From: Ciona savignyi
Lineage: Eukaryota > Chordata > Ascidiacea > Phlebobranchia > Cionidae
Assembly (NCBI GenBank): GCA_000149265.1
Contig: CH001992.1
Coordinates: 604,333-668,332 of the forward strand
Length of the DNA: 64,000 nt
Direction of reading: 5' to 3'
In this document: positions 1-28,406 of the stretch, piece after piece
Position numbering within the stretch: position 1 is the first letter of the stretch
Layout: each line of letters opens with the position of its first letter
Translations under genes and position numbers: made by a program
The notes under the pieces: generated by a model
The model's input: only the letters and a program-made list of their open reading frames with translations
What the model was told of the DNA's origin: nothing
The model's database searches: none

Positions 1-355
1 TTTGATTTTAGCATTTAAAAGCATGATTTTTCGTATGCTATACAGGCCTGACAACAGTTGTAATTTTTCGTATGTAATCAATTTGTATTTATAAATAATG
101 CAAAAAGCAAGCATTTGTTGTAAATGGTATGTGTGGACACTTACATTCAGTTACTAACAAGTATATGGAGCAGTGTTTAATAAGAGCAATCAGATTAAAT
201 GAAATTTCTATTTTGCCATACTTGAAGAGCAAATGTCAATATGCCATGTACGAATATATCGCCTTGAGAAGTACAATTTGCTGATTGCTGTATGCCTCAA
301 TGAATTATACTTGCAAAATCTTGCATACCACCGTTTGATGTGCTTTTTCAACCAG

Positions 356-16492
<16,137 letters not shown>

Positions 16493-16636
16493 CCACGTGG
16501 TCGAAAATAATTATATTTTTGTAAAAATTATATCATATTTTATAATCTATCGTTAGTAGCGAGATTCTATTTTGTTTTCTTTCTGGAAATTCTTGATCTA
16601 CTCGTGCTTTCCGTGTGTTGTGCGTCGTCACTGCCA

Positions 16637-16642
16637 AATAAA
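16637..16642 (+). terminator. Probable POLA1 poly(A) signal
   Basis: AATAAA 145 bases after the POLA1 stop codon. A second AATAAA occurs near 16972. Canonical hexamer only; the cleavage site is not known. Confidence 0.5.
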
Positions 16643-18204
16643 AAATGCCATTTTCTATCAAGCATGTCACTTTGTTTTATCCCCACGGTTTGAGATTAGG
16701 TGTTGCTCAGCAAAGATGGTCAACAAGAAACGTTTGTTGTAATGGCATGTAGACGTTCCTTTAAGGCTTTCGTTTGCCTGAAATTTGGACGATAGATGTT
16801 AATATAATGAGTAAAGATGCTGGTCATCGTGTCAAATCCCGCATTCTTTTGTTGCCGTACCGAGACCAGCATCCGTGATGTCCACAGACAGTCAAGCGTG
16901 TAACATTGGTTGCAAAACCGCTGCAATTTTTGTTTTCTTTTCCAGCGTCATCTGAAAGTTCGATTTTTCGCAAATAAAGTATTCAGTTTCGTTGTTTATA
17001 AATGGTTGTTTCATTTGTATCCGTTAGTATAAAAAGAAATGTGTAATTTAGGACTTCTACACGGTTATTGAGAATGAAACTCGTGTTTTGGAGGATTTCT
17101 TACTGGTATTGCCAGATAACTTATCCCTTAAATCAGCTGTTATTACAGTTTTATATTCGACAGAAATTTTGTACATACTCACTTAATAGCATTATCCGTA
17201 ATATCAGATCTAACGAATTGTAAGTAGCTCATAACAGAAATCTAACAGTCCGCCTCTTTAAGACTGTATGGATCTACATTCATCCCGAAACCCCTATATA
17301 GTTCTCAAGCACTTTGGAGTATAAGTATTCTTTTCTAAAATAAAAACGCTTATTATTTATGTTCTTAACTTTTATAAAAATGTTACTGTGTAGTAATCAA
17401 TAATCTAGTAAATTTCCAGTAGGCTACAATTACACTAAAAATCTCGCTCTATAAGCGGTGTATCAAACGGTACCAATTATCTACTTCACTTCGCTACACT
17501 TTCGCCAGCACTCTTGTTGTCTCTTCTACGAGGCCTGTTGTCTACCCCATTGGATCATCAGACGCGTTTCAATTGGCCACTAATCCCACTTATTAATCGA
17601 ATAAAAGTTGCGACACTTCCAACGATACCTGTCTGTCTGGACGCATCGGAATGCACTTCATGCAGTACTAACATTGTAATTCCGCACAACAAAACACGTC
17701 TCAATAGCCAGTATGATTGCGACGCTATAAATTGGTTTCAATGCCCAATTATACTCAAGATTGCACACTTCACCCTATTTCAAATCTCATTCAAGAGTTG
17801 ATTCGATGGTTATGGTTTCATCCGCGCATAAGCCTTCGACATAAACATGTGCAAGGCATTATAATCTGAACAAAATATTTAAATTTCACATTAAGACATT
17901 TCAAAATGGTGGTTTAATCTGTAGAAATATACTAAGTTCGTGGTGCATTCCCATTCTTCCTGCTCCAAAGTGTATTACCTATACCATTTACATCTGCTAG
18001 CTCATGTATTGAGCTTTAACCACGTTGGAAGTTTTCGTTTGTAGCGGTGTCGAACGCTTTATATTCACGCATTTCCAACCCACCCACGACTCTGGAAACC
18101 ACATACGTATTTTGCTTCTGATGTCACTGAATTCAATCCGTTTTTTTTCCAGAAAAAGTGCAGCTCCACACCTATGGCGAGCAAGACCTGCGCATGAAAT
18201 ACCC

Positions 18205-18330
18205 CCTGGTATGAGAACCCAGAGGACGTAATCGTTAGTTCACCCCGTGCCCACAGTCAGGTTACCTGAGGTATTGCAGTGATAGAGACTTCCTACAATC
18301 GCATAAATTAATTGGCTCAGGCAATGTCCA
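18205..18330 (-). mobile_element. Old antisense SINE fragment (family A) upstream of Arx
   Basis: CCCGTGCCCACAGTCAGGTT, ACCTGAGGTATTGCAGTG and TCAGGCAATGTCC match the antisense family order (CGCCCATCGTCAGGTTACC..., GGAGCTATTGCAGTG..., CAGACAATGGCC). Confidence 0.5.
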
Positions 18331-19379
18331 TTAAGAGCATTTCTCAAAGATCGGACTAGAAATTTCCTAAATAAAATTATAATAATGTTTTTGTTTAAAC
18401 TGCCACTATTTATTTAATTCGGTAAAATGTTTACTTCTAACTGTACGGCCAAATAAGATAAAAGTCCTGATCCGGGTACAGTAATTGAAATTACGGAATG
18501 ATTAGTGTAATTAGGCAAATATGCCGATAATTTCGCACTTTTTTAAAAAAAACACTTTTTTTTATAGTTCAATTTCAAAGTTTATAGTCTACATATATTA
18601 ATAAAACTATAAACACCAAGCAAATAAAACTATCAAGGCAACAATAGTGCACATCGCAGTTTAATGCTGCATAAGAATTACATTAAAAATGATATGTTAA
18701 TTTTGTGCTGTTGCTTAATTACAGTTTAGTATCGTAAATTGGTGATAGCACACAATTGACGATTTCTGATATTTTGGGGGCTCCGTAATGGATTGTTTTA
18801 TCGTTTAAATGGAAAGTAAAGAATAAGTAATAAACATAAACTAAATGGCAAATTTTGTTTCTAATAGTCTTTGCAAACAAACATGCAGTTAGTTTATTGT
18901 TAAGTTTATTTTGGGTCCAATAAAATTTAAGCCAATCATGGTATTGGTTTCTTGACATTGGACTAAGTAAATGTTTGGTTTAGCAGCTGGACATTTTTGT
19001 TTCTTGTTTATCAACTTCAAAGCGATCGTTTTATTTTTATCATTGCAAAAGTAATTTAGAAAGTTCAATTCCTTGTTTGCAGATAACCGACCTCTGTACG
19101 AGTGAACGCTATTGTATATGACGTCATAATTCGAGATAGTGGAGGGTAGCAAATCATAACAATTGCTGCAAGCAATTAGCGTCTAATGTGGTGGACTGCT
19201 GCGGTGGTATAGAGAGGCTTAGCGACTCAGCAAAGTGACGTGCTGTCAATTTGATGTTGTTTGCTAAAACAGCGGGTGCTTAGTTCACATTTCGGTCAGT
19301 GGCGATTGCTGTTAAGGGGCAGAAACGTTTTAGGCATTGACTATAACAGTTAATTTAATCTATATTACTGTCGAAAAGT

Positions 19380-19559
19380 GAGTGCGAATACAGATTTTCT
19401 TCTCAAAATATTGTTTGTCAACAACTATTTCGCATTTGATTCAACTCTACGGGCCTAAATTGTCAGAAAGTGGCGGACAAGCGATCGGCGAATTTCATTG
19501 ACGGTGAACAAACAAATGGCGACTATTGGAACTTGACAAAAGTCGGTGTACTACTGCTG
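19380..19559 (+). other. Possible noncoding 5' exon of the Arx gene
   Basis: A stretch of higher GC content ends in a strong donor, CTG|GTGAGT, at 19559/19560, with no coding frame of note. The next good acceptor on this strand before the Arx start is TTATTTTCAG ending at 21048. This would make a 1.5-kb first intron. Alternatively the 21048 acceptor receives a spliced leader. The left boundary is a guess. Confidence 0.22.
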
Positions 19560-21038
19560 GTGAGTGGGTTATGTTAAGAGTTTTAGCTAGTTGTCCGGAA
19601 CACGGCTATGATCGAGTTGCGACGTAACCTTAGAAGCAAGTGGCTTCTTCGTGGTACAGTTATATATCAAACTATAACGAACATTAAGCCGAATAAAAAA
19701 AACAACCAGCTAGCAAACTAACATTATACAAAAGGGGGGTTAGCAATTGGTATGTTGGTAGTGCTTCAAAGCTAGGCTCCGGTACAGCAAAACGCATCAT
19801 TACTTGTAAGGCCTGCCGCGCACAATTTATCTGGATTCATACCGCCTGTTACTTCATTTTGTTTACATAAAAAGTGTTTCTGAAAACCGCTAAAATCTTG
19901 TCCAAATCCGACTTACAATTATTAATAGCATTAGGAAATCTCCGTAGCGGGCACAGTGAATCGAATAAGCGACGCTTCAAATATTTCTCAATTCATTCCA
20001 GGTTAATCTTTTGGGAACATCCGGGCCGTTTTAAAAGCGTATTACGGACCTGTTGTAATAATGTGCATCACGCTGGGTAAACCTTTGGAACACTATTGTA
20101 GAAATTCGGTTTGTGATCGCTGAGATCAGTCATTTGTCATTGTCGTGGTTTGAATGCAACAGCGAATGTAATTATCGATTCCGTCTTTGGTTCACCTGCT
20201 AAAATATTTCGCAAGCTTTCGATTTTTCAACATCCACCTGCTAATTTGCAATTCTTTATTGTACGTTCACAGCCAAAAGTTAATTCTATAAATTAGATCA
20301 ATCAATATTAAATTAAAAATTTAAAGGGGCAGCTGAAAAATAATATCCCCCAAATAATTATTATATTCTGAACTCTATTATTCGTTCGGTTTTTGGTCGT
20401 TTTTTTTTGCCCTAATTTTTTTATTTAAATAATATAAAATCCAAATTATTTTAGTATGAAAATGAAACAAAAAATATAACGTTTTTAAGACAATAAAATA
20501 CTGTACCTAAAACTCGTCGACGTAAAGGTAATTAGCAAAGCCATGGCCTACGGCCTACGCTATTTTTGTGGTTCATAAGTACTCATGTATGCAAAGCAAA
20601 ACAACTAACAAAATTTACAATAAAACACTTGTTTTATAAAATGAGTATATGGTTATTTTAATTTTAAACTTTTTTTAGGGTAAAATCAAAACTTGGTGCG
20701 ACCAATTAATTTAGCAATATTATTCTTTCCACTTTTCATGATGTTAAAGTGGTTGCTCTGTTGGACGAGCAATTGCCTCAATGGGCATTGGTCGCCCACC
20801 TCCGAGAGAATAGGAAAAAAGCAACGGATTTGTTGATGCAGTATAACTCGAAAAAAATCATTCGCATTGTCAACCGCGCTAACATGCGTGCTTTCAGTTT
20901 ATTGTGTACTTATCATACTGAGCAGATTTTTATTTAGTGTTTAAGAAATACTTTAGCAACTTTTAGGTCTGCTTTTTTATTAATTTCACTTTTGTTTTTT
21001 TGGCTAAAATTCTCTGCGGCATTTAATACAATGAAAAC

Positions 21039-21048
21039 TTATTTTCAG
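21039..21048 (+). promoter_or_regulatory. 3' splice acceptor before the Arx start
   Basis: Pyrimidine-rich TTATTTTCAG ends 25 nt before the first ATG of Arx. It can serve either a cis intron from an upstream 5' exon or spliced-leader trans-splicing. Confidence 0.5.
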
Positions 21049-21073
21049 AAATACAGGTAGTTTTGAAACTAGC

Positions 21074-22867
21074 ATGATGGCACAATTCTCGTCCTACTCG
21101 ATAGCTCGACTGCTCGGGCATACTGTCCACAAGGAAAATTTATATTTACAACAAGAAAACGACCCCAGAGTTTTCGCATTTACTGGCTCCAAAACAAGCG
21201 AAAGGTCTGAGTGGAAACTCCCAAAAGGTAAATATTAAACGTAATATTTTTCCTGGTCGTTTTAAAGTAAGCAATAGGTTATGTTGTCAAAATTTCACTA
21301 ATTAATTCACCATGATATTAAGCTGTTTTCGCATTGGGATATACTGTTTATTTAAATCGTCAGCCAATAAATATCGCTAAACTGCCTTGTGGAATATTTT
21401 CAGCAGAATAGTTGCAGACAGAGTTTATAAAACTATCTCATTCCTAATATCAAAAATAAGCTAATTTTTATGTGTTTTACTTTAGACGATGTTCTCCCGA
21501 GAACTAAAATTGAGGATCAGCACTTCTCTCCGGAGAATCGATGTGGTTCTCCGAGCCGCGATATGAAACAAAATGGCGGCAGCTCGTCGCCACCACAGTC
21601 ATCAGAAGACAAGGAGGGCAGACGAATCTCCCCACCGGCAAAGAACTGTTTTGTTAATCCTAATAATTTCCTATATTTTCTCCGACAATATGAACAAGCT
21701 GGCATACATGCGCCCAGTTACAACGATTGTAAAGATCGTGAATCGACCACATCTTCAACGACAAGAGACCGCCCCGTCGGTCCTGTGCCCCCTCCAACCA
21801 CAAATCTTAGCCCAGTACAACCATCCTCACCAACCGACTCCAACGAGCGGCCTCGCTCTGCAAGTGACGTCATCGATACGTCTTCGTCATTTGATCACAC
21901 GTCATCACCGACAGAAAATGAGCGAAATTCCGCCAAGAGAAAGCAAAGAAGATATCGGACGACTTTCAGTGCGCTTCAACTGGAAGAATTAGAAAGAGCT
22001 TTCCATAAGACTCACTATCCAGATGTATTTACGAGGTATTAAAGCTATAACAACATTATACAGTTATGCCTTAAAGTTATTTAACAGTTGTAAAATATCA
22101 GAATTTACGAAAATCATTGTTTCTTTCTGATCTATCATCCAAGAGATGATATGAATCTGTTTTTGTCCATATCTTGGACCCTATATCGAACCCAATACAA
22201 CTATTTTCATAAAAACTAAAATAATATTTTAATTTTAGAGAGGAGTTGGCAATGCGAGTCAATTTGACTGAAGCAAGAGTCCAGGTAAAAAAAAACTTAT
22301 CATTTTTTTATTCAAGTTTACGAGGCTTAGTACATTTACATTTATTTCCAAACATTTAGGTTTGGTTCCAAAATCGACGAGCAAAATGGAGGAAGCGAGA
22401 AAAGCAAGGAGTCTTTAACACGGTCGGTTCACTACCGGGGATGCCAAGTCTACCACCATTTCCTGGCAGTTCCGATGTTCATCGACCCGCTGCTACGTCA
22501 GCTTTGTGCTTCTGCGAAACTGGATGAGCGGCAGATAATGAACCCCCAACATGCGGCTCACTGGCGCCGAAGCCTTGCGCTTGCTGCAGCAATGCAGAGA
22601 ATGAGCTGCCCGACCCCGACTATTCCTGTCAACTTCGCCGGGATCGGAGCAGTTCCCACACCGCTAAGCCAGTTGGTAAACCCGGGGTTGATTGCGCAAC
22701 AATCCCATCGATCAGCACACATGCTTCAATACCCAGCTCAAAATCATTTGCCAATGTACATCTCTATAAACGATTTAGGTCGCGATGTTGAAAACATTAG
22801 TCCAGTCGGCCGACAACCGCATATTGGTACTTCTCCCCTCACCAGTCCAAATGACAGTATAGTTTAA
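21074..22867 (+). CDS. ARX: Arx/aristaless-class paired-like homeodomain protein
   Basis: Transcription factor of the Q50 paired-like class. Exons: 21074-21227 (two ATGs in a row, MMAQF), 21486-22035, 22239-22284, 22360 onward; phases match. Near the N-terminus SYSIARLLG is an eh1/octapeptide repressor motif (Groucho binding in this class). A Ser/Pro-rich region follows, then the homeodomain at about residues 204-263, read from RRYRTTF through YPDVFTREELAM and [17 protein letters not shown], closest to Arx/aristaless. Introns fall inside the homeodomain, after FTR and before VWFQ. After the homeodomain the frame ends with TGA at 22525-22527, while an overlapping frame stays open from before 22475 to TAA/TAG at 22867, so the true C-terminus is uncertain. 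I see no OAR (aristaless) tail in either frame. It follows POLA1 directly, as ARX does in human. Confidence 0.88.
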
Positions 22868-23600
22868 GTAGCGTGTGTAGCAGTTATTATTCCGTGCATA
22901 TAGATTAGCGAAGACACTGCCTTTCTTATTGGCTCCGTTTTTAATATATGTCTACCATCTGAAATGCTTCAATCCCTGTAGCCTCTTTACCTCTCGAATT
23001 ATTCCACAGCACTGCCACCGCCATGTCATATTGTACACGTCAACCTAGTATGATCGTTCACGCACTACATCTTGCATTGTGTTTGTATATATTGTTTCTG
23101 AAATTGTTTAAATTATCATCATGACCGAAGAGTATATACTCCGTTTTGTGTACCCTTTGCCTCTTCTTTATGTGACTCATCGAGACTTAAGCGAAGTATA
23201 TTTGAAAATAATGCTCCCTTTTAAATGACCCTGCTGAATTATTATTTTACCAGTGTAGGCTTTCCTGTCCAGAAGGTGTTACCTACTTCCAATTCGCCCG
23301 ATCACTAAACACTGTTGCCCAATGGCACATAATAAGGCGATCTAACTTGACATCAAGACCTAACATCAAAGTAAACTGTATAAAATCTGTTCTTGATCTA
23401 CTGTCTTTGTGTTACCCAAGGGAATTATATGAAGTATTCTGTGAATTACTTCACTCCATACTGAAGCACAGTATTTACTTTCCCATTGTAAATAGTGATA
23501 TTAATTTCAAACAACGAACTGAATCCCCTCGAGTTCCCACCACACTTTTATATAGAATTTGTCACATGAAATAAAGTGTTTTTGTTTGCATTAACGTGGT
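22868..23600 (+). other. Probable Arx 3' UTR and downstream spacer
   Basis: No ORF of interest. AATAAA occurs near 23571 (GAAATAAAGTG) and could end the Arx transcript about 700 nt after the stop. Otherwise nothing recognised. Confidence 0.4.
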
Positions 23601-23716
23601 AAATGCTTTTCTGCGACATTTTGTTTTTCAACACCGGGTCCACACACATTCACGCAAGATGGCGGACATGTGTTTGTGTCTTTATAATAAGCGCATCCCG
23701 CACACCGCACCTCTTA

Positions 23717-23818
23717 GTGCGGTCGTGTGGCCGAATCTCTACAAAAGACTCTTATACAAAAACGGTCCTGGTGACGAGCCCATCATGGGTTTGGCTCGGT
23801 AAAAAAAAACAAAAAAAA
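23717..23818 (+). mobile_element. tRNA-Ser/Leu-like SINE copy (family B)
   Basis: The head GTCGTGTGGCCGAAT resembles the 5' end and A box of a serine/leucine tRNA. The shared block ACGGTCCTGGTGACGAGCCC follows, then an A-rich tail (23803-23818). The same order of blocks occurs at 41834-41940, which defines the family. The B box here is decayed. Confidence 0.6.
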
Positions 23819-24071
23819 CGCACTTCTTGATTATGGGAAACAAACCACCGATGCACCGGCGCGTCAGCATGTGTAGACCGGTTGAGGCTAAGTCGCCTAG
23901 AAGGAAAACTTGGTTATTTAAGACCTTCTTATAAAACCATTTTTAAAAACCACATGTCTACGTGCATAGCCTACACCTACTTTATTTATGTGTTTATATT
24001 ATATATAGCGTATTTGCGTATACTGATATATTACCACACACAGTATAACCTTATTAAGAAAGAGGATTGTA

Positions 24072-25017
24072 GGGGAAAAGTGGGTAAAATGGGCCACGTG
24101 GGTAAAATGGGCCCAATCCAATTTTCAATATATTTTGAAGAATAAAATTTGCTGCAAGAACCAGTGTCAGTATATCAACTTATGGAATCTCCAAACCGAA
24201 GTTTGAGCGTGAAATCACCAAACTCAATGTTTTCTGTAGTTATTTCGGTTTGAGAAGGTCTGAATCTAAATTTGCAATTTTTGTTTTCTGCTAATATATA
24301 ATAGAAAAGATCAAATGCTAAAATAACTTTTACTGTAGTTAAATAGAACTATATAGCCTAGACCTACTTTTACTGGTAGTAATAAAACTTCCTTTTTAAA
24401 GAATTTTTTATAGAGATTTTAAGTCGTATGTTGGCACCTGTCTAATATGGGCCCCCTATGTTCATTTGGTAACTAACGGGGCTAGACTTAGCATTAACAG
24501 TACTAAAGGGCTAGACTTAGAACTAACAGTCATATTATGTGTTTCACAATAAACTAAACGGGTTTTCTAAATGCTATTAATAACATGAATTGATAGTTAT
24601 GCTTCCACTAAAGTAGCAAGGTGTTATTGCATTAGTATACTAGTAACTGGGTATTAAATAAAAAGTAATTGCTGTAATCCAAAGTGTTAAATTAAAAAAA
24701 AACTACATCATAAAAAGAAAAGTAATAACATTGTTTATATGGGAAGCGAATATTGATATTGTTATCTAGCGAAATGTTAATATCGAAAACGGGCCGGGGC
24801 CCATTTTAGACTGGACCCTTGTCTAAAATGGGCCACTAACGAAATATTTTTCTTTGTTGATAAAATATATTTAACAAAAATTATTAGAAAGTTAACATGT
24901 TATGTGTGAAGACATTGGTATTAGGTGACACCACATGAAAAACTTAAGTCCAGCGGGCTTTATATCAGTAAAAAATCCGATTTGCAACTAAAGGGCCCAT
25001 TTTACCCACTCTTCCCC
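24072..25017. mobile_element. Non-autonomous DNA transposon (MITE) with GGGGAA termini
   Basis: Terminal inverted repeats: the left end reads GGGGAAAAGTGGGTAAAATG and the right end, read from the other strand, GGGGAAGAGTGGGTAAAATG, differing by one base over about 24. TA flanks both ends (24070-24071 and 25018-25019), fitting a 2-bp TA duplication. The left repeat carries a second copy of GTGGGTAAAATGGGCC (24098-24114). An inner pair of inverted GGGCCCATTTTAGAC/GTCTAAAATGGGCC motifs lies at 24792-24836. No transposase frame. The superfamily cannot be assigned from the ends alone. Confidence 0.8.
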
Positions 25018-25019
25018 TA

Positions 25020-26330
25020 TATTTGTTTACACAATCCCATAAATTTCCGGCGAATTTTTCTGCAAAACAATTTTTTTTAGATATTATGTGACCGCAGCAG
25101 ACCTGCACACAATCTGTTGGTAAACCTTGAATGTGTTTTGTAGTAGGCCCTTATAAGATTTGAGCGAATTTTAAACTTTTGTAAAAAAAATTAAATTTGT
25201 GTTTATTTTTAGCCAAGTATAGACGATAGTTGCAATGCATCCAACAAATATTTGCATGGTAATATTTCCGGTATATAGAGCAATCGGATAACAATGAAAC
25301 TTTGGGATTTGTGAGACAACGTGGTCTAGATATGCAAAAACAAAATCTCGGGTGATAAGCCAGGGATAATTCCCTTGTGTCGTTAAAAATCAAACCAGCC
25401 TTTTTCCACAAATTTATTTTCTGCTGAGCTTAGCGATTGACCAGATCCTAAAATTGTGATTATATTTGGTAGTTGGTGTGTTAATCAATGTAGTGCATAC
25501 AGAAGAAGGGAATTTTTACCCAGAGAAATGCCCCGAAATTTAAGATTCCTAAATCATGATTGTAACAGGCATGCAATTTCGCCCGGACGATTTCCAGGTG
25601 TTGTGAAATTTATTTGAAACCTTAAAAATGTTAAAGAACATTATATAGTTGACCGAATTTTGGAATAACTAACCAATGGTAATAACCGGAGTCCTAAAAA
25701 TTGGGTTGTTTTTTCATGTAGACCTGTGGGCTCGCGCTTTTTAAATGTTGATTGCTTGAGCGTTGGCTGTGCTTGTTTAGGTTGGCTGCCTAACGGTCTT
25801 TCGCGAGCTGCGCAGCGGAAAGTTTATTCTCCACAGATCGCACACTAATAATTATAGTGACCACGATTTGTATCGTCTTAATCTCAAATTCGAAGTCTAT
25901 AACTCTTGATTCACTGTAGTTGTATTTTGCGTCTCATTAAATATGCGGTTTATTCGCGAAGCGAGTTACTAAGTACGTTACACAGCATAACGCAAGTTAT
26001 CTTGTCTGAAGTACGTCATTGTAGGTTATTATATTGTGGGTTATATAAATTTCCAGAATATATAGGGAATTTACAAGGTGCGAAAAGTTTACGTGCGAGA
26101 CGTTTCACATCTGCACGTTTGACTAACTGTGGGGAATTAGGTGGGGAAACTATGTTAATGATTTAAACGGCAAAAATACAAAGGCCCGTACAAGGTGATA
26201 ATTACGTAACGGGTAATAATATGTGAGAGTCGGAAAACTTCAAATGCAAAAATAAACGACGTAAAAACACAAAATATTTAGGACATAAAATAAATTAAAA
26301 CAAATATAGATTATACGAAATGCTACAGAC
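25020..26330. other. Spacer without recognised features
   Basis: AT-rich, with only short ORFs that look random. Nothing supported. Confidence 0.5.
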
Positions 26331-26645
26331 CAGTGCTGCAACCTTTCTTAAAATCTTACACACTTTCAACTTTTACTTAAAAGCTTGTACACACCGTTCT
26401 TAACACCACAATGAACTTGCACCTACAATCAGCTGAAATTGTCTTTGTGACCACAGTAAAGTTACTCCTTCCTACAATCAGGTTAGAATCATAGTTGTGT
26501 CAATTTATAACGATGCAGTAACACCTGATATAAAAAAAATCAGTATATTACTTTATAGTATGTTGTACACGCTATTATAGTGGTACACCATTTAAAAATC
26601 GTGGTACAACCTTGGGTGTACAACATACACGGTTGAAAAGCACTG
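26331..26645. mobile_element. Decayed hAT-like non-autonomous element
   Basis: The left end CAGTGCTGCAACC and the right end, read inverted, CAGTGCTTTTCAACC match the CAG(T/G)GNTTC-type termini of hAT elements. Flanking octamers CTACAGAC and CCATGGAC agree at 5 of 8 positions, so any target duplication is eroded. A related longer copy is at about 42120-42952, sharing ACAGTAAAGTTAC, TATGTTGTACACxCTATTAT and the right end AAAAGCACTG. Confidence 0.55.
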
Positions 26646-26925
26646 CCATGGACACTCTGGTTTCTGGTATAAAACACGGGAAATCCCCAGAAACAAAACC
26701 CCACTCAAATCGGTTTACTTAACGTTATCTATGCACATTAACATACAGGAATAGTTTAATCGAGTCAAAATTCGTGGGATTTTAGCAAATATGAATTAAT
26801 TGTGCAGCAGATAATGTGGAGATTTAGAACCAACGAATAAAAACCGCCCGCTTTTTTCAATTTATGTGCCGCTATTTTTGTTGGAAACTTTTTAGTGAAT
26901 ACGTAACGGATATTTAGGCTTAGAG

Positions 26926-27413
26926 CAGGGCTTCCCAAACTTTTTTACGAGCGACCCTTTTCTCATTATCAAAAAAATTTACGACCCCTTTTTGTCTTTT
27001 TAACTTATTTTAAGTTGTAAGAATGTAAGAGTACGGTAAAAAAGCAGACAAACAACAGTATTTACAAAGATCGAAAACTGAGTTTGTTATTTAATGAGCT
27101 GCATGGTTCTGCATGTTTTTGCACAGTAAGTCAAACCGTGGCTCAATGTGTACATAATGTACATTATGCTGTAACAATGGTAGTTCGTCACAGTACTACA
27201 GACGGAATTTAACAGTGTAATGTATCTTTATACTGTAGTCAAAAACGCCAATAATGCCGTTTCAATTCAGAGAAAGTTTTTAAATAAATAGGCTACGAAG
27301 CATAAAGTAGGGTATTATAAGCAATTTGTATGAAAAACAGGAAGCTTTTGCGACCCCAAATTTTTTTCTTGCGACCCCCGTCGGGGTCGCGACCCCTAGT
27401 TTGGGAAGCACTG
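26926..27413. mobile_element. hAT-superfamily MITE with intact 8-bp target duplication
   Basis: The left terminus CAGGGCTTCCCAAAC and the right terminus, inverted, CAGTGCTTCCCAAAC form terminal inverted repeats. Both are flanked by the identical octamer GCTTAGAG (26918-26925 and 27414-27421), the 8-bp duplication typical of hAT. Subterminal GCGACCCC-rich blocks occur on both sides (GCGACCCTTTT left; GGGGTCGCGACCCC right). The element is 488 bp with no transposase. Confidence 0.92.
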
Positions 27414-27421
27414 GCTTAGAG

Positions 27422-28390
27422 CATTTGGAAAAATAGGTTCAATAACTTAGGAATGTTAACTAAGATGTCCTAGTTGTGTTTTTATCTGCTTTGTGGTAAA
27501 TAGCCTTTTGGAATAACACACATTTCACAATTCCATGTGTAGGGAGCCGTTGCAGGTCGCTGCCTATTTCGCTAGATTGTTCCTTGTAGGCACCCAGGTA
27601 AGCCGGTTACAACACCTGATGGGATCTGCGATTCCCTACGCGCTATCTCGACTCTCGGAGGTGCGCTAATTACTTGAGGTTTTCTGCGTAACGACTCTTT
27701 GACTTGACTATCTGCTGTGTTTCGTCGATAAACGCCTCAGTAGTTTTATAACATCAATTGTATTGAGCAATTGAGGCGATTAACTTAGTACCAATTACGA
27801 GTTAAATCGTTAGATGTTGCAACGATATAGATTTCAGGTAAAAATTTTCAGTATCAACACATACAAGATGTTGCTTCATGCGTTAGGACTCTTAAGGAGC
27901 TCTCCGTAAGGAGCCTTCCGTCATCAGGAGCCAAAGTGAAATAAACTTATATAGACAAGTTTATTTGACAGCTGCACTAATAATAGTTCAGTGATGACGC
28001 AATGTCAGCGCAAATGTCGGCTGCGGCCATCATAAATCTTATGTAAACATATGAGGTCGCTACACATGTTATCGGAAAAATTAATAATTAGTAATCGGCA
28101 AGTTTTTAAATCCCTTTTAATTATGAAATGCTGGCTAGTAACTTGTAGGTGGGTAGATGTTCCCACATATTTAACATGAAATATACTTACTTAATATATG
28201 CTTAAAAAAAACAAACTGCATACTTTGTGTCTAAAATATACCAATTGTGGTAAGGAACCCTGCTTGCATTTAAACAACATTTAGTACCATAATGTGTTTT
28301 ACAAATAATGGTGGTTAAACACATAGTTGACACTCTCTTGTTTAAATAGAGAATCACCAATTTTACTATCCTCTTTAAAATATTATGATC
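27422..28390. other. Spacer upstream of the FAM185A-like gene
   Basis: No gene seen. A moderately GC-rich part lies at 27540-27700. It presumably contains the promoter of the gene that starts at 28407. Confidence 0.4.
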
Positions 28391-28397
28391 ATTACAG
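28388..28397 (+). promoter_or_regulatory. Candidate trans-splice acceptor of the FAM185A-like gene
   Basis: ATCATTACAG ends 9 nt before the ATG at 28407. Such a short leader with an AG acceptor suggests spliced-leader addition; not proven. Confidence 0.4.
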
Positions 28398-28406
28398 GTT
28401 AGTAAG

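Larger units (their letters stand above)
16643..21048. other. POLA1-Arx intergenic region
   Basis: About 4.4 kb without a protein gene that I can support. It holds a decayed antisense SINE piece near 18205-18330 and AT-rich sequence. A possible noncoding exon ends at 19559. Homeodomain-type TAAT/ATTA cores are frequent but not informative in such base composition. This is the natural place for the Arx promoter and enhancers. Confidence 0.6.

Noticed and set aside
20749-20937. 62-codon ORF upstream of Arx
   Set aside because: No splice context, no recognised domain, low-complexity surroundings; length expected by chance.
22423-22469. A 47-nt mini-intron to reconcile the two Arx frames
   Set aside because: The only GT...AG pair available leads into a third frame, not the long open one.
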